This document shows positions 27,048-33,250 of a DNA stretch of 33,250 nt, piece by piece. The stretch's first letter is position 1; each line of letters starts with the position of its first letter. The stretch comes from a virus. The position numbers were made by a program, and so were the translations under genes. The stretch is taken from IMG/VR virus record IMGVR_UViG_3300030104_004479, positions 1-33,250 of that record. One strand, given 5' to 3'. The notes under the pieces were generated by a model. The model was not told the DNA's origin and did no database searches. It worked only from the letters and a program-made list of their open reading frames with translations.

Positions 27048-28705
27048 TGGCCAGTGTAATAAGAATCAAACGGTCTTCTGGCACAAGTAAACCTGCCAGT
27101 CTTCAATGGGGTGAGATGGCATATGTAACTGGTATAGGCAGTTACGGTGGTAATAATCAATATAAAGATAGAGTATTTCTTGGAGATGACGGAACCAATG
27201 TAAACCCTGTTGGTGGTCATTATTATACATCTATGATGGAACATTCACCAGGAAATATTGCTGGTGTATCAAATACAAGAAATAGTGATGGTGGTATAGT
27301 TGCTATTCTTGATAGTAATAGAAAAGTAGATTTATGGAATGTAGATAATCTTCGTTTAGATGGGAATACTTTATCTTCAACAGATACGGATGGTGATATT
27401 ACACTTGATGCAAATGGAACTGGAGAAATTGTAGTTCCTGATGATAGTTTCTTTACTTTTGGTACTGGAAAAGATGTAAAATTTGAATATGATGAAGATA
27501 GCACTGATAGATTACAAGTAACTGGTGCACCAATAACATACAATAATACAACTGAATCTACAAGTAAAATTACTGGTAGTGCTGTATTTAAAGGTGGTGT
27601 TGGTGTTGAGAAAAATCTAAATGTTGGTGGATCATTTAGTTCACCTAATGGTGGTACTTTTGACAAAGTTGAAATAAAAGATAATATTATATCAACTCTA
27701 GGTGGTTCTGGAAATCTTTTATATCTTGATCCATATCCAGATGGTTTGAGTAATGAAGGTACTGTTATTATCAAAGGTAGTTTGCAAGTAGATGGTACAA
27801 CAACTTCTGTAAACTCTACAGTTTCAACACTTAATGATCCCATAATGCATCTTGGTGATCTTACAAGTGATAAAACAGTAATGACAACAGCTGCAGTTGG
27901 TGTCAGTACTCTTAGATTAGATTCCCTTGTTGGTATCGCTACAGGTGATGTTATTTCAGGAAGTCCTTTACTAGGTTTATCTGGTGTTGGTACTGTTACT
28001 ACGTTTGATTTAACGAATAAAATTGTTACTATTGATGTAACTGTTCGTGCTCCAGGTATTTCTACTACTACACAATTGACAGTTACTCACGCAAGAGATA
28101 CTCAAACTGATAGGGGTATTTCTTTTGGTTATAATACAAGTGTTGGAGTAGGTAACAATAAATTAGGATTCTTTGGTTACACTGATCAATCACAAACAGG
28201 TAGTAGTGCTCCTGATAGATCTTGGACATATATTCCCGATGCTAGTCTTGCCAATAGTCTAATAACAGGAACCAGAGGATTTCTTGATATTAAAGGTATC
28301 TATTATCAAACTGGTGATTACAATACTCATGGTGTTGTATATTTTGATGCTAATGGATTACAATCTTCAACTAATGCACCAACTTCTCCAGTCATAACCT
28401 CTAAACAGGTTATGGTTGCTATCACTAAAAACACTTTAACAACATCTGGTAATGTAACATTAGCAGTTGGTGATATTGTTAAGCAAGATACTAGTGGTGC
28501 TTATGGTGTAGTTGAAACAGCAGTTAATGCTGGAAATTCAGTTCCTTTAGTTGGTGTTGAAGGTACATTTAATACTACCAATAATTTAAGAAAAGAAGGA
28601 AATAACGGTGCTATCGCTAATTTAAGCGTAAATCCAAGTGCTGTTAATGTTAATTACTCTAACAAACCATCTTGGACTTCAACCCTAGACGGAGGTACAT
28701 TCTAA
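27047..28705 (+). CDS. Tail fibre-like virion structural protein
   Basis: A 552-residue protein. The N-terminus VIRIKRSSGTSKPASLQWGE is a widespread opening of phage fibre and appendage proteins. The region SVDTDGDITLDANGTGEIVV-like (about residues 107-127), FEYDEDSTDRLQVTGAPI (about 145-162) and GSAVFKGGVGVEKNLNVGG (about 177-195) is a repeat class common in marine myovirus fibres. TLNDPIMHLGD (about 262-272), then DRGISFGYN, KLGFFGYTDQ and WTYIPDASL form the next conserved block. Between TLNDPIMHLGD and DRGISFGYN an extra beta segment (GVSTLRLDSLVGIATGDVIS and onward, about 283-350) appears to be inserted. The C-terminus ends STLDGGTF. The gene lies where T4 carries gp11/gp12, but no direct gp12 match is seen. 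Role: virion appendage, probably tail-associated. Confidence 0.72.
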   Translation: MASVIRIKRSSGTSKPASLQWGEMAYVTGIGSYGGNNQYKDRVFLGDDGTNVNPVGGHYYTSMMEHSPGNIAGVSNTRNSDGGIVAILDSNRKVDLWNVDNLRLDGNTLSSTDTDGDITLDANGTGEIVVPDDSFFTFGTGKDVKFEYDEDSTDRLQVTGAPITYNNTTESTSKITGSAVFKGGVGVEKNLNVGGSFSSPNGGTFDKVEIKDNIISTLGGSGNLLYLDPYPDGLSNEGTVIIKGSLQVDGTTTSVNSTVSTLNDPIMHLGDLTSDKTVMTTAAVGVSTLRLDSLVGIATGDVISGSPLLGLSGVGTVTTFDLTNKIVTIDVTVRAPGISTTTQLTVTHARDTQTDRGISFGYNTSVGVGNNKLGFFGYTDQSQTGSSAPDRSWTYIPDASLANSLITGTRGFLDIKGIYYQTGDYNTHGVVYFDANGLQSSTNAPTSPVITSKQVMVAITKNTLTTSGNVTLAVGDIVKQDTSGAYGVVETAVNAGNSVPLVGVEGTFNTTNNLRKEGNNGAIANLSVNPSAVNVNYSNKPSWTSTLDGGTF

Positions 28706-28885
28706 ATGCAGCAAAATAGTGAAGTTGACGTAAATGTTCTTGTGAAAATATATCATCAAAAACTTGCAAATGCATTAAACCAAAACGTTCTTTTAGAAGC
28801 TAAACTTGAAACTTTAAAACAAGATTATGAGGAAAAAATAAATAATCTTCTACAGGACACTGCTAACATCGAGGATAAAGAATAA
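28706..28885 (+). CDS. Small 59-residue predicted coiled-coil protein at the fibritin position
   Basis: A 59-codon frame begins with ATG directly after the previous TAA (TAAATG) and its own TAA overlaps the gp13 ATG (TAATG). It fills an otherwise empty 179-base interval. The product starts MQQNSEVDVNVLVKIYHQKL and continues through LNQNVLLEAKLETLKQDYEE, with Leu/Ile/Val spaced in heptads. This predicts one long coiled coil from about residue 10 to 50, followed by an acidic tail. In T4 this position (between 12 and 13) holds wac, the coiled-coil fibritin whisker. The protein is far shorter and I claim no homology. I recall similar small helical proteins upstream of gp13 in cyanophages. Confidence 0.78.
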   Translation: MQQNSEVDVNVLVKIYHQKLANALNQNVLLEAKLETLKQDYEEKINNLLQDTANIEDKE

Positions 28886-29730
28886 TGGCAAAACCATCAA
28901 CTAGACAAGGACTTATCGATTATTGTTTTCGTAAATTGGGTGCACCAGTTTTAGAAATCAATGTCGATGATGATCAGGTTGATGATTTAGTTGATGATGC
29001 TATTCAACTATTCAATGAACGTCATTTTGATGGTGTTGAGAGAATGTATCTCAAATATCAACTCACTCAAGATGATATTGATAGAGGTGCTGCTAAAAAT
29101 GGAGATGGAGTTGGTATTGTCACAACTACTGCAACTTCAACAAATATCAGTGGTTATGGAACCACTGTTAGTAATTGGTATGAAACTTCTAATTTCTTAC
29201 AAGTTCCCGATTCAGTTATTGGTATAGAAAAAATATTTAAATTTGACACCAGTTCTATTTCTGGTGGAATGTTTAGTATTAAGTATCAATTATTTCTAAA
29301 TGATCTTTATTACTTTAATTCTGTTAACTTATTACAATATGCAATGACAAAATCATATCTGGAAGATATTGATTTTTTACTCACAACTGATAAACAAGTA
29401 AGGTTTAATAAAAGACAAGATAGATTATATCTAGATATAGATTGGGGTGCTGAAAGTGTTGATAATTGGTTAATTCTTGATTGTTACAGGGCATTAGATC
29501 CTGATTCGTTTACTCAAGTCTATAATGACCAGTTTCTTAAATTATATCTTACTGCATTAATTAAAAGACAATGGGGGCAGAATTTAATAAAATTTAGAGG
29601 AGTAAAACTTCCTGGTGGCATTGAACTGAATGGTCGTGAAATATATGATGATGCAGAAAGAGAGATTGAAAGTATAAGATCAAGAATGGCAAATGAATAT
29701 GAATTACCACCATATGATTTTATAGGTTGA
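28885..29730 (+). CDS. 13: Neck protein gp13
   Basis: A 281-residue homologue of T4 gp13 (309 residues), a head-completion and neck protein. It docks under the portal and, with gp14, makes the connector to which the finished tail binds. Family features include TRQGLIDYCFRKLGAPVLEI followed by DDDQVDDLVDDAIQLFNERH (about residues 6-47) and a helical C-terminus. A Thr/Ser-rich loop (GVGIVTTTATSTNISGYGTT, about 76-95) varies in the family. The start overlaps the small coiled-coil gene's stop by one base, and the gp14 ATG follows after six bases. Order 13-14-15 is as in T4, which strongly supports the identification. Confidence 0.9.
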   Translation: MAKPSTRQGLIDYCFRKLGAPVLEINVDDDQVDDLVDDAIQLFNERHFDGVERMYLKYQLTQDDIDRGAAKNGDGVGIVTTTATSTNISGYGTTVSNWYETSNFLQVPDSVIGIEKIFKFDTSSISGGMFSIKYQLFLNDLYYFNSVNLLQYAMTKSYLEDIDFLLTTDKQVRFNKRQDRLYLDIDWGAESVDNWLILDCYRALDPDSFTQVYNDQFLKLYLTALIKRQWGQNLIKFRGVKLPGGIELNGREIYDDAEREIESIRSRMANEYELPPYDFIG

Positions 29731-29736
29731 TGAGAT

Positions 29737-31134
29737 ATGGCATTAAATCCGTTTTTTCTACAAGGTTCTCAATCAGAACAAAGATTGGTACAAAACCTCA
29801 TAAATGAACAATTACAAATATATGGTATAGAAGTTAGTTATATTCCAAGAAAATTTGTAAATGTAAAATCAATTATTCAAGAAGTTCAATCATCAAAATT
29901 TGATGATAATTTTTCTATAGAAGCTTATATTGATAATTATGATGGATATTCAGGAACAGGAGATGTTTTAACAAAATTCGGAATGAGTTTAAGGGATGAA
30001 GTAACTCTTACAATTTCAAGAGAAAAATTTGAAGATTTTATAGCACCATTTATGGCTGCTGATGATTATCTATTATCCACTAGACCAAGAGAAGGTGATT
30101 TAATATTTTTTCCACTAGGACAAAGATTATTTGAAATTAAATTTGTAGAACATGAAGAACCTTTCTATCAGTTGGGTAAAAATTATGTTTATAAACTTAA
30201 ATGTGAACTATTTGAATATGAAGATGAAGTTATTGATACTTCTATTGAAGCGATTGATACTCAAGTTGAAGATGAAGGGTATATTCAAGAATTGCAGTTA
30301 GTTGGAATTGGTAGAACTGCTACTGCTGTAGCATCTATTAATACTGGATATGTTCGTGAAATATTCTTGAATAATGATGGATCTGGATTTACAGGTGTTC
30401 CTGTTGTATCAATTAGCACATCACCTAGTGGACAAATAGGAGACAATGCTACTGCTGTTGCATTTACAACAGAAAGAGCAGGTGTGAGATCAGTTGAGAA
30501 GATATTAATGACTAATGCTGGTGCTAATTATACATCTCCACCAATAATTACAATATCAGGTGGTGGTGGAACAGGTGCTGCTGCAACTTGCTCCGTAGAG
30601 ACTACTTTCAAAGGTGTAATTAGATTTACTATGACAGATAATGGTGTTGGTTATGGAACTGCACCTTTGGTTACAGTTGCACAACCAGGTTCTGGTACCA
30701 CAGCAACTGGAATATCTTCTATAGGTTCTGTAGGTGTATTCAAGCAAATCAATTCAATATTTGTTGAAAATCCTGGTAGAGGTTATGCATCATCACCTGT
30801 TGTTACTATTGCAAATCCAGAAACAATTAGTGGAATAGGTACATATATGTTTAATGAATTAGTACAAGGAATGAGATCTGGAACTCAAGCAAGAGTTAAG
30901 AGTTGGGATTTGGATACTATGATTCTTAAAGTATCGAATGTTGGAATTGGTACAACAACCACAGGATTCTTTGATGGTGAAGATATTAAAGGTCTAGAAT
31001 CTGGTGCTTTGTATAGTGTATCAGCATATGATAAACAGGATGCTAATGATAAATATAATGAAGGTGATATATTTGAAACAGAAGCAGATTCTATTTTAGA
31101 TTTCACAGAATCTAATCCATTTGGTACTTACTAA
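29737..31134 (+). CDS. 14: Neck protein gp14 with inserted beta repeats
   Basis: A 465-residue homologue of T4 gp14 (256 residues), the neck protein partner of gp13. The N-terminal core matches closely: IYGIEVSYIPRKFV (T4 MRGVECYYVPREYV), GDVLTKFGMSLRDEVTLTIS (T4 KSFFSKFGMQVQDEVTLSIN), REGDLIFFPLGQRLFEIKFV (T4 [20 protein letters not shown]) and EPFYQLGKN (T4 DPFYQLGQN). Residues ~200-390 are extra and hold four GxGY repeats. The T4 C-terminal tail signature reappears at the very end (DFTESNPFGTY against FESSPFDNDFMD), so the repeats are an insertion rather than a fusion at the end. The TAA overlaps the gp15 ATG (TAATG). Confidence 0.92.
   Translation: MALNPFFLQGSQSEQRLVQNLINEQLQIYGIEVSYIPRKFVNVKSIIQEVQSSKFDDNFSIEAYIDNYDGYSGTGDVLTKFGMSLRDEVTLTISREKFEDFIAPFMAADDYLLSTRPREGDLIFFPLGQRLFEIKFVEHEEPFYQLGKNYVYKLKCELFEYEDEVIDTSIEAIDTQVEDEGYIQELQLVGIGRTATAVASINTGYVREIFLNNDGSGFTGVPVVSISTSPSGQIGDNATAVAFTTERAGVRSVEKILMTNAGANYTSPPIITISGGGGTGAAATCSVETTFKGVIRFTMTDNGVGYGTAPLVTVAQPGSGTTATGISSIGSVGVFKQINSIFVENPGRGYASSPVVTIANPETISGIGTYMFNELVQGMRSGTQARVKSWDLDTMILKVSNVGIGTTTTGFFDGEDIKGLESGALYSVSAYDKQDANDKYNEGDIFETEADSILDFTESNPFGTY
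30373..30830 (+). repeat. Four GxGY beta repeats inserted in gp14
   Basis: The units read GSGFTGVPVVSIS, GANYTSPPIITISGGGGTGA, GVGYGTAPLVTVAQPGSGTT and GRGYASSPVVTIANP, spaced by 40-60 residues. They share the pattern GxGY-x-x-x-P-x-V-T-I. This is the cleanest set of the module in the window. Confidence 0.85.
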
Positions 31135-31976
31135 TGTTAGGAACATATTTTTATCACGAGATAATACGAAAAACAGTTATTGCTTTTGGTACACTCTTTA
31201 ATGACATATATGTGCGTCATGAGGATGGTTCTGGAAATGATATTAGTGAAATAAAAGTTCCTGTTGCTTATGGTCCTAGACAAAAATTCTTAGCAAGAAT
31301 ACAGCAGCAACCAGAATTGAATAAAGCAGTTCAAATAACATTACCAAGAATGTCATTTGAAATATCTTCTATATCTTATGATTCAACTAGAAAGTCTGGT
31401 ATTACTCAGACTTTTAAAGTAAAAGATGGTGAACAAATGAAGAAGGTTTTTATGCCTGTTCCTTACAATCTTGGATTTGAATTAAATATTCTTACTAAAC
31501 TTCAAGATGATGGACTACAAATTCTTGAACAAATATTACCATTTTTTCAACCAGGATTTACATTGTCAGTTGATTTAGTTAAATCAATTGGTGAAAAAAG
31601 AGACATTCCAATGGTTCTTCAAAGTATCACACAACAAGATGATTATGAAGGAGATTTTGCTACAAGAAGAGCGTTAATTTACACTCTTCAATTTACAGCA
31701 AAAACTTTTATGTTTGGTCCTATTGCAGATACTCCAGATGGACTTATTCGCAAAGTTCAATTGGATTACTATTCAGATACGAATACAAGAACAGCAAAAC
31801 GTGTTCAACGTTATACTGTTGCTGCTAAAGCGAAAAAAGACTATAACGAAGATAATGTTATAGATGCTAAGGATGATCCATTTATAGAACCAGGTGATGA
31901 TTTTGGATTCACAGAAACTTCGACTTTCTTTGGAGATGCTAAAGATTTCAGTCCAACACGTAAAGTAGACCTCTAA
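31134..31976 (+). CDS. 15: Tail sheath terminator / tail completion protein gp15
   Basis: A 280-residue homologue of T4 gp15 (272 residues), the hexameric ring that caps the tail tube and sheath and joins the tail to the neck. Matches: GTYFYHEIIRKTVIAFGTLF (T4 GYFYNSSFRRYATLMGDLF), IKVPVAYGPRQKFLARI (T4 IRVPITYASKEHFMMKL), LPRMSFEISSISYDS (T4 LPRINLHLVDFSYNA), EQILPFFQPGFTLSVD (T4 EQILPYFQPHFNTTMY) and ATRRALIYTLQFTAKTFMFG (T4 LSRRRIEWSLTFEVNGWMYP). The C-terminus has an acidic loop DYNEDNVIDAKD (residues 236-247) resembling a dockerin/EF-hand calcium loop. It overlaps its neighbours by one base on each side (TAATG both times). Confidence 0.93.
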   Translation: MLGTYFYHEIIRKTVIAFGTLFNDIYVRHEDGSGNDISEIKVPVAYGPRQKFLARIQQQPELNKAVQITLPRMSFEISSISYDSTRKSGITQTFKVKDGEQMKKVFMPVPYNLGFELNILTKLQDDGLQILEQILPFFQPGFTLSVDLVKSIGEKRDIPMVLQSITQQDDYEGDFATRRALIYTLQFTAKTFMFGPIADTPDGLIRKVQLDYYSDTNTRTAKRVQRYTVAAKAKKDYNEDNVIDAKDDPFIEPGDDFGFTETSTFFGDAKDFSPTRKVDL

Positions 31977-33214
31977 TGACAATTATTACAGAAAAAAATA
32001 AATCTGGAGATAGTTCTCTTCACGATTGGTTTAATAAATCCAAATCTTCTGATGGTAAGAAAGGTTGGGTTCAGTTAGGTGGTAAATATGCAGGTAAACC
32101 TTGTGCTAAACAACCAGGTCAAAAGACTAAACCTAAGTGTGGTTCTAGCAAGATGAAGAGGAATCTAAATAAGAAAGAGGAGGCAGCAGCTTTCAGACGT
32201 AAAAATAAGAAAGATCCTAATCCAAATCGTAAAGGACGGGCAATTAACGTGAGAACCGAAGAAACTATTGATCAGTCTTTTAGAAGAATTCTAGAAGAGA
32301 AGAAGGCACAGAAATGTTGGCCTGGATATGAGAAGAAGGGAACCAAAAAAATGTTTGGTAAGACCTATAATAATTGCGTTAAAAAAGAAGAAGTAGAATT
32401 AGAAGAAAAGAAAAAAGCAAAAAAAGATTATGATGGTGATGGTACAGTAGAATCTCCAACTGCTGAGTATAAAGGTTCTAGAGATAAAGCTATCAAAAAA
32501 GCGATATCAGTGAAAGAAGGTCATTATGGTTCTGCTGTAAATAAAATTCCAAAAGAATTAGATAAAGCAGTTGCATTGCATAGTAGTCAAGCAAAAAGAT
32601 TGAGGGCATCTGATGAGTTTAAGAAAGATGCTGGTAAGACCGCAAACAAAATACCTGGTCAATTAGATAAGGCAGTTGCAATGCATACTAAGCAAGCTAA
32701 GCAACTTAGAGATGCTGGTGTAGGTGATGAAAAGAATTGTGGATGTGGTCAAACACCCTGCAAAACTTATGGTAAGAAAAAGAAAGAAATGTCAGAAGGT
32801 AAAAAGGATGCTTGTTACCATAAGGTAAAATCAAGATATTCTGTTTGGCCTAGTGCTTATGCTTCTGGTGCTCTTGTTAAGTGTCGTAAAGTAGGTGCTG
32901 CTAACTGGGGTAATAAAACCAAAAAAGAATCATATTCTTGGAGAGATGATTTTGATTATATTAAAGAAGGTGCTGCTTGGACAAGGAAAGAAGGTAAGAA
33001 TAAATCTGGTGGATTAAATGAAAAGGGTCGTAAGTCTTATGAACGTGAGAATCCTGGTTCCGATTTAAAGGCACCAAGTAAAAAGAAAGGTAATAAGCGT
33101 AGAAAATCTTTCTGTGCTCGTATGAAGGGTATGAAGAAAAAATTAACTTCTAAAAAGACTGCAAGAGATCCTAATTCAAGAATTAATAAGTCCTTAAGGG
33201 CTTGGAACTGTTAA
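31976..33214 (+). CDS. Basic, cysteine-containing mosaic protein of marine T4-like phage type, function unknown
   Basis: A 412-residue, strongly basic protein built from short cassettes. These are SLHDWFNKSKSSDGKKGWVQ with KPCAKQPGQKTKPKCG (about residues 14-56), KCWPGYEKKGTKKMFGKTYN with NC (113-134), DYDGDGTVESPTAEYKGSRD (151-170), a 22-residue repeat NKIPxxLDKAVAxHxxQAKxLR (189-210 and 224-245), CGCGQTPC (255-262), DACYHKVKSRYSVWPSAYAS with VKCRKVGAANWG (278-312), and a C-terminal domain from AWTRKEGKNKSGGLNEKGRK to SLRAWNC (334-412). I recall the first and last as separate domains of unknown function (possibly DUF5872 and DUF6321; numbers not verified). Position between gp15 and the terminase suggests a head, packaging or neck-associated role (inference). 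No enzyme motif or membrane segment is visible. Confidence 0.8.
   Translation: MTIITEKNKSGDSSLHDWFNKSKSSDGKKGWVQLGGKYAGKPCAKQPGQKTKPKCGSSKMKRNLNKKEEAAAFRRKNKKDPNPNRKGRAINVRTEETIDQSFRRILEEKKAQKCWPGYEKKGTKKMFGKTYNNCVKKEEVELEEKKKAKKDYDGDGTVESPTAEYKGSRDKAIKKAISVKEGHYGSAVNKIPKELDKAVALHSSQAKRLRASDEFKKDAGKTANKIPGQLDKAVAMHTKQAKQLRDAGVGDEKNCGCGQTPCKTYGKKKKEMSEGKKDACYHKVKSRYSVWPSAYASGALVKCRKVGAANWGNKTKKESYSWRDDFDYIKEGAAWTRKEGKNKSGGLNEKGRKSYERENPGSDLKAPSKKKGNKRRKSFCARMKGMKKKLTSKKTARDPNSRINKSLRAWNC
32540..32710 (+). repeat. Two 22-residue NKIP/LDKAVA repeats
   Basis: Copies at 32540-32605 and 32645-32710 encode NKIPKELDKAVALHSSQAKR+LR and NKIPGQLDKAVAMHTKQAKQ+LR, spaced 105 bases start to start. Each is likely an amphipathic helix. 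The protein matches are strong while the bases differ at several third positions. Confidence 0.88.
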
Positions 33215-33218
33215 TACT

Positions 33219-33250
33219 ATGAAAGATAATTATGACGATTTGAATGATAC
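33219..33250 (+). CDS. 16: Start of next gene, probable small terminase subunit gp16 (partial)
   Basis: An ATG four bases after the preceding TAA opens a frame reading MKDNYDDLND before the window ends. Its position after gp15 and the extra gene corresponds to gp16 in T4-like phages. The N-terminus resembles small terminase starts I recall from cyanophages. Only ten codons are present, so the product call rests on gene order more than on sequence. Confidence 0.5.
   Translation, partial: MKDNYDDLND

Noticed and set aside
27223-27843. A 206-codon open frame on the minus strand
   Set aside because: It lies wholly inside the fibre-like gene, has Pro/Ser/Val-rich low-complexity composition typical of antisense readings, and has no promoter or neighbour on that strand.
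1-33250. tRNA genes, rho-independent terminators, integrase/attachment sites, host-derived metabolic genes
   Set aside because: Intergenic space is limited to gaps of about 45 bases or less, which contain late promoters but no convincing hairpin-plus-T-run or RNA gene, and no coding frame matches such genes.

Overview
The window is a tightly packed, single-strand stretch of a T4-like myovirus genome. The low GC, very short intergenic gaps, T4-type late promoters (TATAAATA) and T4-order baseplate and neck genes all point this way. The small accessory proteins (an N-terminus reading MKTFKQF, Cys/Lys-rich cassettes such as KCWPGYEKKGTKK, and a C-terminus ending SLRAWNC) resemble those of marine T4-like phages of picocyanobacteria (Synechococcus/Prochlorococcus). 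A T4-like phage of another low-GC marine bacterium cannot be excluded. No host-derived metabolic gene, tRNA, integrase, CRISPR array or insertion sequence is visible. Every convincing gene is on the + strand.

Layout. (1) 1-703: a small conserved-type protein, a late promoter, and baseplate wedge gp25. (2) 705-16817: gp6, then a 4729-residue protein whose first ~330 residues match the C-terminal part of T4 gp7. The remaining ~4400 residues are a string of beta-rich repeat modules, including a YHYH-type domain and a tandem array of FTCxxD/YPRxxD units. (3) 16825-26592: a late promoter, gp8 with a repeat insertion, a 2525-residue DUF4815-type structural protein with a poly-threonine linker, then a 45-codon GTG-start gene and a 148-residue protein linked by stop/start overlaps. 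(4) 26579-28885: a 66-residue protein, a third late promoter, a 75-residue fibre-like protein, a 552-residue fibre-like protein, and a 59-residue predicted coiled coil. (5) 28885-33250: neck proteins gp13 and gp14, tail terminator gp15, a 412-residue mosaic basic protein, and the first ten codons of a gene at the position of the small terminase (gp16).

Together these genes would build the baseplate wedge (25, 6, 7, 8), host-contacting appendages (the 2525- and 552-residue proteins) and the head-to-tail joint (13, 14, 15). Recognisable T4 gp9, gp10, gp11, gp12 and fibritin are absent from their usual place between gp8 and gp13, so the two giant proteins and the fibre-like proteins may take over those roles (inference).

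The main novelty is structural. The same families of short glycine-rich beta modules occur in gp7, gp8, the 2525-residue protein and gp14, as if an in-house set of surface repeats had been inserted into otherwise conserved T4 parts. The gp7-like protein carries a higher-order duplicated array. There is no sign of a separate defence or enzymatic system. All comparisons with T4 and cyanophage proteins are from memory of those families, not from a database search.
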